A stretch of DNA of 64,000 nucleotides from Fictibacillus nanhaiensis. GTDB lineage: Bacteria; Bacillota; Bacilli; Bacillales; Fictibacillaceae. A program made the translations under genes and the position numbers. The stretch's first letter is position 1. Each line of letters begins with the position of its first letter. Positions 32,004 to 42,186 of the stretch are shown piece by piece. The DNA lies in assembly GCA_016401345.1 (NCBI GenBank), contig JAEACG010000009.1, positions 1 through 64,000 of the forward strand, read 5' to 3'. Under the pieces are notes generated by a model that worked only from the letters and a program-made list of their open reading frames with translations, ran no database searches and was not told the DNA's origin.

Positions 32004-35000
32004 ATGAATGGTAAATGGAAGTATATAGTTACATTCATTCTACTTCTTATATGTTTATGTAATACAAATAGAATACAAGCTGCAAGTTATCCAGCGAATG
32101 AAACAGAATTCTATGACTACTTAACAAAAATAGGTAAAGGAGTTATAAATACCTCAGGTCAAAGAGCAAACTATAAGACCTATCAACAGTACAATCTAAT
32201 CGTTTACGGGGATCGACATGGTACACTTCGAGCAGGAAGCTATTGTGGGAATGTAGCTGAATTCCGGGATCTGGGTTATAACGAGTATGGAAATGTAGTA
32301 TCCAATAAGTGTTTTATCAATGATGCTACAGGCTCTAGCCCAGATGAATGGAAATTCATAAAGGTAGATTCCAGTGAATCATCATGGAGAAGGATGGATG
32401 ATTCAGATCAGTTTAACTATACAAACAACGTTCTTCTTCAAGGGAACGGGGCAAAAAACCTAAACGTTCATAAATTAGGTGGTAGACCATACGGAAGAGT
32501 GGAGGTTGCTCCAACTTGGAAATCCGCAGGGTCGATTTACACGGAGCACCAAAATAGCAACGGAAGTGTTTGGTATGCAACCTTTACCGTTCCTCCAATG
32601 GTGGCAGGGAGTGCGATAGAAACGAATATTAGTACGGATAATGATACTTATATTATTTCTAACACAGAAAATAAAGTTGAAGGCCAAATGGCGGTTACAT
32701 CTTCCGCGAAGTTATCCGGTTATGCAAAAAAAGATCACATTACTCGAATTACTTCAGAATTTAAAGGAAAACAAACAACAGATCGCTATACAGATCGGGT
32801 ATGGCACAGACAAGCTATCACGTTCTCAAGAAGTGGTTTTTCAAAACCCGGTACATTTAATGTTGTATTAGAAGCAAAAGGATCTCTAGAAACGAAATTT
32901 GGAGATAAAGATCAAGACGTCGCCACAAAGAAAGTAAAAGTTATTGTTGAACCTTATTTAGAAGCTGAGGTGTTGGCTGAAGCAACTGCGAGTCCTGAAC
33001 GCCAGGTAATCGAAGGAGACAAGGCAACCATCACAGTGAATGTCAAAGGAACAGTAAAAGATGCAGCTGGGGACATTCAGTCATGGACCTTCCTAGCTAA
33101 GAAATCAGAAGCGAACAGTTACATTTCAAGAGTTGTAAATTCGAAGAAGACAAGTGAGAGTGTCAATTTTACGTTTACGGTTCCGAAAGAAATGGTTAAA
33201 AACGGTACCTATAAACAAATTTTTGATACAAAGGTTAGGGTGAATCGAAAGGCTGCGGACAAGGAAGATGCTGATCGAACTCATGCATATGTGATGCCAA
33301 AAGATAGTGAGGAACCGCCTCCTCCTCCACCACCAGAAACAAAACCACCAAGTAGTGGTTGTGATCCAAATGATCCAACGTGTGCGCCCGATCAGGAGTA
33401 TGCGCCACCTGTTGCCAGTGTCTTTGCTCAAGATAGCTATTTCTGGCCAGAAACAGTCGAAGCTCAAAACAATTCATACCACCCAGATCCACGATCTAAG
33501 ATCGTTGAACATGCTTGGTCATTCGATAACCAGCGAGCTGAAAGTGGTACGAAGAAGTTCTCACGGGTCACTGAACCTGAACAACATACAGTTACCATAA
33601 AAGTTTTAGACGATCACACGCTATCCGATGTGGCTTCTAAAACTTTTTCTATTTTACCGACTAAGCCGGTTGCGGACTTTGCGATAGGCGGTCATAAAAA
33701 AGAGAATCGCGCCATCTCGTTAGATGCAAAACCATCGGAAGGAAAAACACCATCGGTTCATGTTGCGCCGATAGATTACACCAAAACAGAGTGGCATATT
33801 GTTCCTTTAACACCAGGTGTTGATCCAAAAGGTATTATGATTCGACCAACAACTAATAAGCAAAAACTAGAGTTCCTTGTACGAGAGGCAGGAGACTATG
33901 AAGCCACTGTAACCGTGACAAACAAGTTTGGCGAAACGTCTGATCCTGTTTCAAAAGAATTCACCGTTTTAGAGGATGCTGCACCTGAAGCAAAGTTTGC
34001 GGTTGATACGAAAACAGCTTATCGAGATGGAACTTCAAAAGAAGCACAAATTGAACTGACAGATTTAAGTACAAGCCCTGATGGTGACACGATTAAAGAA
34101 AGAATCTACTATGTTGAATTTGATTCAAACAATGATGGCTTTGTAGGGACGAAGTTAGATTCGCCTAAGCAAGTGATTGCTTCTGGAAACCTAGCATCTG
34201 TTCTTTATAAAACAAATAAGGTAGGTAACTACCGATTTAGTATGGAGATCAAAGAAGGTTTTGCAGAACCAACATTACCGGAATTTATTTCAGACGAACA
34301 TTATCAAAAGGATCAGTCCAATAATCTACACGGGGCAGGGGATACGGCTTTTTATTTAGAGGACAAAAACTTCAACATTCATGACACCGACAAGGTAGTA
34401 GAAGTCGATAATACACCGCCGGTAGTTGATTTTGGGATGTTTAGACGTAATAAGGTAGATGTTGTTTTAAACTATGCTGGCTTAGATACGGCTACACCGC
34501 AGCATCTCACCGGCAAAGCACCAAACGATGGCCAATACGATCATCAATACTTTACGTATGACGAGGTCTCAAAGAATGCCATGACAGCTTTATCAGGTAA
34601 ATTGCAATCTAATCTTGCGGCAAAGGGAATTGATGCAAAGATTTCCTTTGATAATAAGTACTATAAAGTTCTGGATGCGGACGGAGTAGGAATTAGAAAC
34701 ATCCCTCAATGGGGTTGGACCTATTGGCAAACCTATGACTATCAAAACGTATACGATCAGCCTTCGGGTTACTCTCCTCCGTCTGGATGGGTCATTGATA
34801 GTTCGACTCCGAAGAAACAGACACAAACGATCAAGAGATATGGACAAGGAAGACCTTCGGCAGGAAGTGATTGGCGCTATGTGAGAGAGGTCATCGGACA
34901 GGCATCCGATGCGGTGGAGGTAGGAGCTTCAAGTGTGTCTTACACCGTGTATGCGTCAACACCTTCTCAAGAACCACCAACAGGTGCTTATGAGAATTGG

Positions 35001-37742
35001 CCATATGGATCCCGAAGATGGTACCAGAGTAGTTCAGATTGTTCGAAAACAGATCCTAAAACGAAAGGTTGTATTGAATACAAAACGGTTTGGGGATCAA
35101 GCTCGTGGTGGCTTCGCGCCATCTACCATGATTTTGAGCGAACGGTTTATGACCACAGGTTAAAAAAGACGAACTATCACCAACGATGGGAAATTCAATA
35201 TTATTACGATCAAGGTGTGAATTCGATTGAACAAGTAAACACCACGGATTTTGCATCAGCTTATAACAGTCAAACATACCGGACAGATGCAAAGCGACAC
35301 TATATCCGAATGGATAAAGAAGCATGGAACTGGATGGGAGATACGACAAAAGTAAATATGGTAGCCAATAAGACGAAGACAGAGGATGTTTTTCTTTATA
35401 ACATGGCTGTCGTATCCAATAGAGCTAACGCGGATCAAATCTTCCTGAAGAGCTCAAGAATTGGTAAGTTTCAAAGCTATGATCCGTTTATCTTATCGAA
35501 GAACGTAAGTGATGTTGAGAACTTTTTGATCAATGCTTATGGTCTAAAGCAGAACGGAGAAGAGTTAACGGTATTAATTGGAGATCGGATCGATTACACC
35601 GTAACGTATCAGGATAACGAGAACGACCCAGAGATCAAACGCGAGTGGAAGTTCACGCACGATAAAACAGAGGTAAATGGCCGCGTTATCGATAATCAAG
35701 CTGATACTGAAATCTCTGAAAATAATAAGTGGTTGAATGACCCATTACAACTATCAAAGCCAGGCACATATAAAGTCAACCTTCGCTCATTAGATGATCC
35801 GGTACATTGGAAAGATCAAAGATTTTTTAACTACCGAAAATGGTCGGATGAGGAAGTGCCAAAAGAATATACGGTACATGTTCATCGCCCACCGGTGGCG
35901 AATTTCACCTTTAAGATCGATCCATATAAAGGCTATGAACTCATGCTCGACCCTACTCTTTCTTATGATCCTGACCACCAAGTCAATCGGTCAGATAAAG
36001 GGATTGTAAAACATGAATGGATGTCTTACACCGTTGACGGTGTTACTCATGAAGGGAAGCCGCCAACTCAGTTGCAGCCAAATAAAATTTATGATGTTAC
36101 TCTGCAAGTGGAAGACATCGATGGTGCTTATGCATCTGTAACGAAACGGATCAATACGGGAGATAATGTTCCTCCTGTTGCGGATTTCACACTGCAAGAT
36201 GTTGTAAGTACAAAAACAAAGTTAGACATTCAAGATTTAAGTTATGATCCAAACGGTGATGAGCTAGATAACTATCAAATCACGGTTCGTAAACAAGGGG
36301 AATCCACTATTTTAAAAACGTTTTCTGAATGGCCAACAAGCTTTAACGATATGGGGTTAGGAGAAGGGACGTACGTAATGGGGCTTACCGTGTGGGATGT
36401 TCCGCGAAAAGGTCCTTCCCTACAGTCGGAGATCCATGAAGAACAGGTGAAAGTGATGAACAATAATCCACCATTATCGAGGTTTACACTAGCTCCAAAG
36501 CCGTTAGAGCTTGGAACCGTCGCAACCTACACAGATACAAGTATAGACCCAGATAATCACAATCCGTTGAAGTATTCATGGAAAGTGGAAAAACTTGATT
36601 CGAATGGTGATGTTCTTGAAACATGGGAGACAGGTGTTGCACCTACTGACTTTAGAGATTTTGGTGGAAGTGGCACCTACAGAATTTATCAAACGGTGTG
36701 GGATTCGCCTCCGTTTCCTTTAGAGTCTCTGTCCGATACAACGGTGCAACATATTGAAGTCATCAAAGGGCCTGATCGTCCATTCGCGCTATTCTCTTGG
36801 TATCCTGAGGTAATTTATGCGACAGACACGTTCACGCTAGATCCTATTGATAGTTATGACTTAGACGGAGACATTGTGGGTTACCAGTGGAAAATCCAAG
36901 CGCCAACTGGCACGGTGACTTCTTCAACAGAAATGTTTCCTAAAATAAGTCGTGCAGTTGAAGGTGTCTATACGGTGGAATTGCATGTAACGGATGATGA
37001 TGGACTTAAATCATTAGTGCCGGAGATCCGAAAGATTACAGTTTTACCTAAGCCACCAAATGAGCCACCAGTCGCTACATTTGTTTGGGAACCCTTTGAG
37101 CCGTTCTTAGGAAAGAGCATATCGTTTAACCCTGATTCGTCTTACGATCCATCTAAAGGTGGAAAAATCGTCTCTTGGGCTTGGGAATTCACTTCTGTTG
37201 ATGGAAAGAAGACAACGAGTACTGAAAGGTATCCATCGCTTTTAGCTGCCAGTCCATCCTACCAGGTCAAGTTAACGGTTACGGATAATGAAGGGGCTAC
37301 GGGGAGTACAACCCAACAAGTAAACGTTCATATCGCGAACTTAAAGGCTTCCGTAAAACATACAACAGAATGGCAGAAGTTATGGGAAGAAGAAGGAAAA
37401 GATCCTCATACAAGAGTGTTCCGGGCTGGCGAAAAATTCGTCATCGAGCTAACGTCTACCCCGGCCAATCGTGTTTTTGGAACGGTTGATTTTGGTGGAA
37501 AAGTAGGGAAGGTAGACATCCCTTCAGGAGCCTTTAAATTAATGAAGAATGAGCCGTTTGAGATGCTGTGGAGAGCTGAACTATGGAGAGAAGACTTCAA
37601 GTACATTGAAGAAGGAGAATATCTCTTTAGGTTCAATTCACTACATCCGATCAGCTTACCAAGTGTGACAGCTGAAGATACGTTCATGATTGAAATTGAG
37701 GGGAACGTGTTCGATATACTAGGGTTTCATCGAAACTACTAG
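32004..37742 (+). CDS. Giant secreted PKD-repeat surface protein
   Basis: 1912 residues. Signal peptide at residues 5-26 (VTFILLLICLCN, cut near IQAAS). Around residue 430 a proline run and CDPNDPTCAPDQ form a hinge. Ig/PKD-like domains then repeat: PPVADFTLQDVVSTKTKLDI, PPLSRFTLAPKPLELG, PFALFSWYPEVIYATD, PPVATFVWEPFEPFLG, each followed by a YDP(N/S)xG or YDLDG-type loop and a W-containing strand. No LPxTG motif or membrane anchor lies at the C-terminus. Lying between two Tad motor sets, it is a candidate pilus-tip adhesin or large contact protein. Confidence 0.7.
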   Translation: MNGKWKYIVTFILLLICLCNTNRIQAASYPANETEFYDYLTKIGKGVINTSGQRANYKTYQQYNLIVYGDRHGTLRAGSYCGNVAEFRDLGYNEYGNVVSNKCFINDATGSSPDEWKFIKVDSSESSWRRMDDSDQFNYTNNVLLQGNGAKNLNVHKLGGRPYGRVEVAPTWKSAGSIYTEHQNSNGSVWYATFTVPPMVAGSAIETNISTDNDTYIISNTENKVEGQMAVTSSAKLSGYAKKDHITRITSEFKGKQTTDRYTDRVWHRQAITFSRSGFSKPGTFNVVLEAKGSLETKFGDKDQDVATKKVKVIVEPYLEAEVLAEATASPERQVIEGDKATITVNVKGTVKDAAGDIQSWTFLAKKSEANSYISRVVNSKKTSESVNFTFTVPKEMVKNGTYKQIFDTKVRVNRKAADKEDADRTHAYVMPKDSEEPPPPPPPETKPPSSGCDPNDPTCAPDQEYAPPVASVFAQDSYFWPETVEAQNNSYHPDPRSKIVEHAWSFDNQRAESGTKKFSRVTEPEQHTVTIKVLDDHTLSDVASKTFSILPTKPVADFAIGGHKKENRAISLDAKPSEGKTPSVHVAPIDYTKTEWHIVPLTPGVDPKGIMIRPTTNKQKLEFLVREAGDYEATVTVTNKFGETSDPVSKEFTVLEDAAPEAKFAVDTKTAYRDGTSKEAQIELTDLSTSPDGDTIKERIYYVEFDSNNDGFVGTKLDSPKQVIASGNLASVLYKTNKVGNYRFSMEIKEGFAEPTLPEFISDEHYQKDQSNNLHGAGDTAFYLEDKNFNIHDTDKVVEVDNTPPVVDFGMFRRNKVDVVLNYAGLDTATPQHLTGKAPNDGQYDHQYFTYDEVSKNAMTALSGKLQSNLAAKGIDAKISFDNKYYKVLDADGVGIRNIPQWGWTYWQTYDYQNVYDQPSGYSPPSGWVIDSSTPKKQTQTIKRYGQGRPSAGSDWRYVREVIGQASDAVEVGASSVSYTVYASTPSQEPPTGAYENWPYGSRRWYQSSSDCSKTDPKTKGCIEYKTVWGSSSWWLRAIYHDFERTVYDHRLKKTNYHQRWEIQYYYDQGVNSIEQVNTTDFASAYNSQTYRTDAKRHYIRMDKEAWNWMGDTTKVNMVANKTKTEDVFLYNMAVVSNRANADQIFLKSSRIGKFQSYDPFILSKNVSDVENFLINAYGLKQNGEELTVLIGDRIDYTVTYQDNENDPEIKREWKFTHDKTEVNGRVIDNQADTEISENNKWLNDPLQLSKPGTYKVNLRSLDDPVHWKDQRFFNYRKWSDEEVPKEYTVHVHRPPVANFTFKIDPYKGYELMLDPTLSYDPDHQVNRSDKGIVKHEWMSYTVDGVTHEGKPPTQLQPNKIYDVTLQVEDIDGAYASVTKRINTGDNVPPVADFTLQDVVSTKTKLDIQDLSYDPNGDELDNYQITVRKQGESTILKTFSEWPTSFNDMGLGEGTYVMGLTVWDVPRKGPSLQSEIHEEQVKVMNNNPPLSRFTLAPKPLELGTVATYTDTSIDPDNHNPLKYSWKVEKLDSNGDVLETWETGVAPTDFRDFGGSGTYRIYQTVWDSPPFPLESLSDTTVQHIEVIKGPDRPFALFSWYPEVIYATDTFTLDPIDSYDLDGDIVGYQWKIQAPTGTVTSSTEMFPKISRAVEGVYTVELHVTDDDGLKSLVPEIRKITVLPKPPNEPPVATFVWEPFEPFLGKSISFNPDSSYDPSKGGKIVSWAWEFTSVDGKKTTSTERYPSLLAASPSYQVKLTVTDNEGATGSTTQQVNVHIANLKASVKHTTEWQKLWEEEGKDPHTRVFRAGEKFVIELTSTPANRVFGTVDFGGKVGKVDIPSGAFKLMKNEPFEMLWRAELWREDFKYIEEGEYLFRFNSLHPISLPSVTAEDTFMIEIEGNVFDILGFHRNY

Positions 37743-37762
37743 TCATAATAGATTCATAAGGA

Positions 37763-37794
37763 ATGACCCAGTTATATAACTGGGTCATATTTTT
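37763..37794 (+). terminator. Perfect palindromic terminator
   Basis: 13-nt arms (37763-37775 and 37776-37788, starting ATGACCCAG) with T-run. It separates the giant gene from the second Tad module, although a small gene with its own GGAGG follows closely. Confidence 0.85.
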
Positions 37795-37808
37795 TAGGAG
37801 GGTGAAAG

Positions 37809-38186
37809 ATGAAAGACTTTCCCTGGGTTATTTTTATCATCTGTTTAGGTTTCATGATAATCATACTGGTCAGTAATCATAAGAGTGAAGAGTTTCGGTA
37901 TCGGGCTACGTTAACGACAATGACCGAATCAGCTGAGATCGCAGGTGTTAAGAGTTTAGATAACAGTGCACGAGTGGAGTCGGGTCGTGCAGAATTAACA
38001 GAGTCTAACTTCGAGACATCGTTTCAGCAACTATTTAAAACAAACGCAAATGCAAAGATTAATCCAAAGGATTTTGATTATCAATATTTAAAAGCAACTG
38101 ACGGAAGAATTAAAGCCGTTCGTATTCAAATTACTGACGATCGTGACAATGCTTACAAAACAACCTATGTCGCAGACGTTCAGTAA
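37809..38186 (+). CDS. TadE-like minor pilin
   Basis: 125 residues. An N-terminal helix (WVIFIICLGFMIIILVS) and an extracellular domain with TESAEIAGVKSLDNSARVES are typical of pseudopilins. It lies 15 bp before the second TadA, with GGAGGG upstream of the ATG. Confidence 0.55.
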   Translation: MKDFPWVIFIICLGFMIIILVSNHKSEEFRYRATLTTMTESAEIAGVKSLDNSARVESGRAELTESNFETSFQQLFKTNANAKINPKDFDYQYLKATDGRIKAVRIQITDDRDNAYKTTYVADVQ

Positions 38187-38201
38187 ATAAAAGAGGAGTG
38201 A

Positions 38202-39401
38202 GTGATCACAGTGAAAATACATCCACAAACACTAGAAGGTATACAAAATGAACTAAAGAGACTTCATCCGCAGCTGTTGCTCGATGCGTTTACTGATTAT
38301 GAGGCACGAGAAGTCCTACGAGATATTTTAAAGACAGAACATGGAACATTCCTCTCAACAGATGAACTATTGGATCATGTCGTTCAAGAGACTGTTGGGC
38401 TAGGAATCATTGAAACGATTATCAAGGACGAAAACGTGACAGATATCAGCTACAACGGAACGGAATTAATCGTGAATACGAATGAAAGAAAATACACCTA
38501 TGAATATGAGGTGACAGAAAACTATATCGTAAAGCTCATTCAAAAGTTTGCGAACGCTGTTGGAAAAGAATTTACGCCCAAGTCACCGATTCTAGATGCG
38601 ACACTCAGTAACTTGCGTTTAAATGCCGTTCATAACAGTATTTCACCTTATGGTACGACAATGGCTTTACGTGCTTCAAAAGCCAAACTAGCTTTAAATG
38701 AAGAGAACTTTTCAGATTTTGCGCCACCATATATTCTAGATTTTTTTAGAGACGCTATTGCGACACGTTCTAACATTGTGATCTCTGGGGAAACGGGAAC
38801 AGGAAAAACGGAGCTACAGAAACTATTGGTAAGTATGATTCCTTTTGACGAAAAGATTGCCATGGTAGAAGATACGATCGATAGCCATATTAAGGATCTT
38901 TTTCCGGACAAGGATATTCACAGTTGGATAACATCACCGTCCACGACTCATACGGATCTCATTAAGGCAGGACTGCGAAACAATCCGGTATGGATCTTGG
39001 TTTCTGAAACGCGGGGAAAAGAAGCGTACGAGATGCTTCAGGCCGTCCTTTCAGGGCACAGAATCATTACAACACTACATGCGGTGGATGCAAGAGCCAT
39101 CCCTAAACGGTTTGTAAACATGATGAAAATGGGTTACCAGGTAGACGAAGAATCCATCAAGTCAGATATCTATAACTATTTTCAGTTTGGCGTTCATATC
39201 GAAAAGACGGAGATCAATGGCAAGGTGGTTCGATATCTTCGAGAGATTGTAGAATATCAAGCAGACGGCACCGCGCTCACGGTCTATGAACAGAAAAAAG
39301 AAGGCGATGAAATTTACGGTGTGGTAGGAAAGTATAGTCAAGATTTCGCAGAAAGACTAAAGAAATATAAACGTGCTAATCATTTTATAGGAACGACTTA
39401 A
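38202..39401 (+). CDS. TadA/CpaF secretion ATPase, second copy
   Basis: 399 residues. An N-terminal domain (IIKDENVTDISYNG) is followed by Walker A SGETGTGKTEL (195-205), the Walker B/Asp box WILVSETRGKEAYEML and the His box GHRIITTLHAVDA. This is a clear CpaF/VirB11-type ATPase, closer to the consensus than the first copy. GTG 38202 lies 3 nt from GAGGAG; GTG 38211 is an equally good start. It powers the second Tad-like motor. Confidence 0.9.
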   Translation: MITVKIHPQTLEGIQNELKRLHPQLLLDAFTDYEAREVLRDILKTEHGTFLSTDELLDHVVQETVGLGIIETIIKDENVTDISYNGTELIVNTNERKYTYEYEVTENYIVKLIQKFANAVGKEFTPKSPILDATLSNLRLNAVHNSISPYGTTMALRASKAKLALNEENFSDFAPPYILDFFRDAIATRSNIVISGETGTGKTELQKLLVSMIPFDEKIAMVEDTIDSHIKDLFPDKDIHSWITSPSTTHTDLIKAGLRNNPVWILVSETRGKEAYEMLQAVLSGHRIITTLHAVDARAIPKRFVNMMKMGYQVDEESIKSDIYNYFQFGVHIEKTEINGKVVRYLREIVEYQADGTALTVYEQKKEGDEIYGVVGKYSQDFAERLKKYKRANHFIGTT

Positions 39402-39405
39402 TTCC

Positions 39406-39624
39406 ATGTCCAAAGTTTTCGTTTTCCTATTGTCGGCATTCTGTGCACTGACAGTAATGGTATTTGTAATGGAACTTATAATGGAATTTGAGAAGCATTT
39501 TCAGGCAAATGTGTCGCCTATCATAATTTCAATTACCGTAATTGGGATACCTGCCCTTTTGCTTTTAGGTAGGAAGCATGACTGTAATAGTAACCATGAC
39601 CCCAATGAAAAAAAGGAGAGCTAG
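39406..39624 (+). CDS. Small two-helix membrane protein
   Basis: 72 residues with helices at about 3-25 and 35-55 and a polar Asn/Asp/Lys tail. It lies between TadA and TadB of the second module and may be a pilus assembly accessory. No family is recognised. Confidence 0.5.
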   Translation: MSKVFVFLLSAFCALTVMVFVMELIMEFEKHFQANVSPIIISITVIGIPALLLLGRKHDCNSNHDPNEKKES

Positions 39625-39629
39625 TCAAT

Positions 39630-40439
39630 ATGCTAAAGAAAAGAAAGATATATACCTTAGATGAGTTAAATGCATATAAAAAAGCATATGGAAATCCCAT
39701 TCAACGTAAAGAGCTGTTTACGACATTAACCATTCCTTTTGTCGTGGCAGCTCTTTATACGTTTTCTCTGTATTACTACTGGTGGCTTGCGCTCATTGCT
39801 GGATGCATTGGGATGCTCTACAGCTACCGGGTAATGTTACCGGCTAACATTAAACGAATCTACGAAAACAATGCATTTCGAGAACGAAACAACTTTGTAA
39901 ATAACATTACGCAGATTTTAACGAATCCGGAACGAACAGTACTCGAAGCACTCAAAATTGTGAGTGAACGAGCGCATGGTGAATTCAAAAATGATCTTCT
40001 TCAACTCCAAGCATCTTTGATTGATGCAGATAAAGAAGAAATCCAAAGAGCTTTTCAAGTCCTATCAAAGAAGTATGAAAAAGACGTGATTTTCGATATG
40101 TACATTGAACAGTTGACGACTGCTATGACAGAAGGACGCTTTAGTATGGAGACTTTAAAGGACATAAAAACGTACCATAATGAAGTTAAAAAGAGACAAG
40201 ACAAATTCAAAGCAGCTAAAAGTCGTGAGGCTTATAACTTCAAGTTTATTTGTACCATTGGTCTTGCCCTCATTGCGGCGATTTCGTTTAGTTTTGGGTG
40301 GAAGCAATTTATTACGGTCTACGCACACAGTCCGATCGGTTGGGTGGTAAGTGGAGCTTACCTTATGATTCTTGGTGGCTACTTTGCATCCTTCCGAAAA
40401 CGGATCGTAGATGACGACATTATGGAGGTGCAGCTATGA
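39630..40439 (+). CDS. TadB-like platform protein, second copy
   Basis: 269 residues. Two helices near residues 30-65, a cytoplasmic helical domain (ILTNPERTVLEALKIVSERA) and two C-terminal helices. Order and topology match TadB after TadA. It overlaps the next gene by 4 nt. Confidence 0.7.
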   Translation: MLKKRKIYTLDELNAYKKAYGNPIQRKELFTTLTIPFVVAALYTFSLYYYWWLALIAGCIGMLYSYRVMLPANIKRIYENNAFRERNNFVNNITQILTNPERTVLEALKIVSERAHGEFKNDLLQLQASLIDADKEEIQRAFQVLSKKYEKDVIFDMYIEQLTTAMTEGRFSMETLKDIKTYHNEVKKRQDKFKAAKSREAYNFKFICTIGLALIAAISFSFGWKQFITVYAHSPIGWVVSGAYLMILGGYFASFRKRIVDDDIMEVQL

Positions 40440-41158
40440 CACAAGAAAAACAAAACATATGGCATCGACTGGCAGAACATGATTTGTTCCAAATGCTCGA
40501 GGAAATGGGGCTTAATGAGGAGCGATTCATTAAATTTCAGAAAAGACGTTTCTTTCTAACCGTATCCATATTCTTAACTTTCATTCTACTTTCTATTTTT
40601 ATAAACAAATGGTTATTTATTGCCGGTATTGCAATAAGTGTTTTTATTTGGACAAGCGAATATAAACGGGCACTTAAGTTTTATCGGAACTTTCAGTTCG
40701 AAAAACAGCTCGTGTTTTCAAAGTTCATGAGAATGCTTATACCGTACCTTTTACAATCTGGCGCCACATTATATAGTGTGTTCAATCGAATGCTTAGCCG
40801 CCTAGAGGATGGTCATGTGAAGCACTGTTTAGAACGTTTGCTTATTGAGATGAACGAACAACCAAACTCTGAAGAACCGTTTAAGAAGTTTGCGATCGAT
40901 GCGAGTGGGACAGACAGTGCCATTCTCTTTATGACAACACTGTACGATTTTCAGCAAAACACTTTTGATCATTCCATCATTACAGAACTTGGCCAAATGG
41001 CTAGTGAAGAATTGTTTGAAGGTGTAGATGATATCATCGCCTACAAATTAAGAAAATTTGTTATGTATCCAACAAAACTAACAATGGCCAGTTTCTTAAT
41101 TACAGCAGGATATGCCGCAGCGATGTTAACTGACGTTGTGACGTCTATTTCATTCTAG
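40436..41158 (+). CDS. TadC-like platform protein, second copy
   Basis: 240 residues. Helices lie near residues 40-75, with a cytoplasmic core (MRMLIPYLLQSGATLYSVFN, then RLEDGHVKHCLERLL) and a C-terminal helix. The core resembles the T2SF helical domain. It is the second platform subunit of this motor. Confidence 0.68.
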   Translation: MTQEKQNIWHRLAEHDLFQMLEEMGLNEERFIKFQKRRFFLTVSIFLTFILLSIFINKWLFIAGIAISVFIWTSEYKRALKFYRNFQFEKQLVFSKFMRMLIPYLLQSGATLYSVFNRMLSRLEDGHVKHCLERLLIEMNEQPNSEEPFKKFAIDASGTDSAILFMTTLYDFQQNTFDHSIITELGQMASEELFEGVDDIIAYKLRKFVMYPTKLTMASFLITAGYAAAMLTDVVTSISF

Positions 41159-41176
41159 GAAGGGAGGTGTCGTCGA

Positions 41177-41539
41177 ATGATGGAAGGTTCTGTTATGGAG
41201 ATGGGAAAACTCTACATTTCCTTATTCATCATCTTTACTTTGTTTTCGCTGGCCATGTTTTTTGCATCGATTAACCACGCCAATGAATATAAGCAGTATG
41301 TAAATTACCAGATTGAGAGATATGGTGGGTTGAATGGAACAGCAATAACAAAGATCAACGAATATAACCATGACCATTACGATGGGAAGTTCGAGGTTGA
41401 AAGTCCTCAAATGGATCAAAAGTTTCAATACGGAGAACAAATAACTTATACCATTAAAACGAAGTATGAATTTTTCTTCTTACCGATTCTTAGTCGGGAT
41501 ATACAGGTGAAAGGCGCAGCGTTATCCAATATTAGATAG
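41177..41539 (+). CDS. DUF4320/TadE-like pseudopilin
   Basis: 120 residues. An N-terminal helix (LYISLFIIFTLFSLAMFFA) is followed by a small extracellular domain that is Tyr-rich and ends ILSRDIQVKGAALSNIR. This resembles the DUF4320 proteins of Gram-positive Tad operons. GGGAGGTG precedes the ATG. Confidence 0.55.
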   Translation: MMEGSVMEMGKLYISLFIIFTLFSLAMFFASINHANEYKQYVNYQIERYGGLNGTAITKINEYNHDHYDGKFEVESPQMDQKFQYGEQITYTIKTKYEFFFLPILSRDIQVKGAALSNIR

Positions 41540-41576
41540 CGCTTTTTTGTTGTCAAAAATTAAAAAATGTTTGCTT

Positions 41577-41603
41577 AAAAGACGAGGATATCCTGGTCTT
41601 TTT
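41577..41603 (+). terminator. Hairpin before the second pilin gene
   Basis: AAAGACGAGG and CCTGGTCTTT pair with one mismatch around ATAT, followed by TTT. Confidence 0.5.
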
Positions 41604-41639
41604 CAATAAAAAACACAAATAGAAAAGGATGATATTAAT

Positions 41640-41789
41640 ATGTTAGATCAAAACGCAGACCGTCAGTATTGGATGATTGGAGCAGTTATCGTAGTGGGGT
41701 TAATGATTGCTGTATTAAAAGTAGCGTTTCCGGGATTAATTACTTCAGTTATTGAGGCATTCCAAGCAAAATTGACAGCTGGTATCTAA
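41640..41789 (+). CDS. Flp-type pilin-like subunit, second Tad module
   Basis: 49 residues, one long hydrophobic helix (WMIGAVIVVGLMIAVLKVAF) with short polar ends, finishing SVIEAFQAKLTAGI. This resembles mature Flp pilin (one helix, about 50 residues). A strong hairpin with T-rich tail follows immediately. AAAGGATG precedes the ATG. Confidence 0.65.
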   Translation: MLDQNADRQYWMIGAVIVVGLMIAVLKVAFPGLITSVIEAFQAKLTAGI

Positions 41790-41803
41790 GAAGGATTCGA
41801 AGA

Positions 41804-41826
41804 GGCTGGGAATACCCAGCCCTTTC
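41804..41826 (+). terminator. Terminator after the second pilin gene
   Basis: GGCTGGG (41804-41810), loop AATA, CCCAGCC (41815-41821), then CTTTCATT. Confidence 0.75.
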
Positions 41827-41865
41827 ATTAATCGTTAACAAAATAGAACAAGAAAGGAGAACGCC

Positions 41866-42186
41866 ATGCGGAATGAAAAGGATTTTATGGTTATGAATTT
41901 TACTGAAGCAGACTACAAACATAATGATATAAAGCCTTCTAACTATTTAATCGAAAGAGTAGATTCATATAATTATGTAATACACCGAGAAGTTACACGT
42001 AGTGAGTTAACCGACTATGAGCAGGATAGACTTTTTCTTTTTCAAAACAGATATTATTTATCATGTATTAAACATACACCAGATCAACATACAGCTGAAT
42101 TAGTCGTTATTGGTTATTGGGAAGCTATGAAACAATTGAATCGCATGAAGCGTTCACTTGGGGGAAGTGGCAGGTGGAACAGGTAA
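41866..42186 (+). CDS. Small soluble protein, unknown
   Basis: 106 residues, charged and Tyr-rich (SYNYVIHREVTRSELTDYEQ), with no recognised domain. AAAGGAG precedes the ATG. The last 13 nt overlap the next gene, so the two are translationally coupled. Confidence 0.5.
   Translation: MRNEKDFMVMNFTEADYKHNDIKPSNYLIERVDSYNYVIHREVTRSELTDYEQDRLFLFQNRYYLSCIKHTPDQHTAELVVIGYWEAMKQLNRMKRSLGGSGRWNR

Noticed and set aside
33126-33600. Overlapping ORFs on both strands inside the giant surface gene
   Set aside because: They are shadows with biased composition (Trp/Arg or His runs), no ribosome binding sites and no own promoters.
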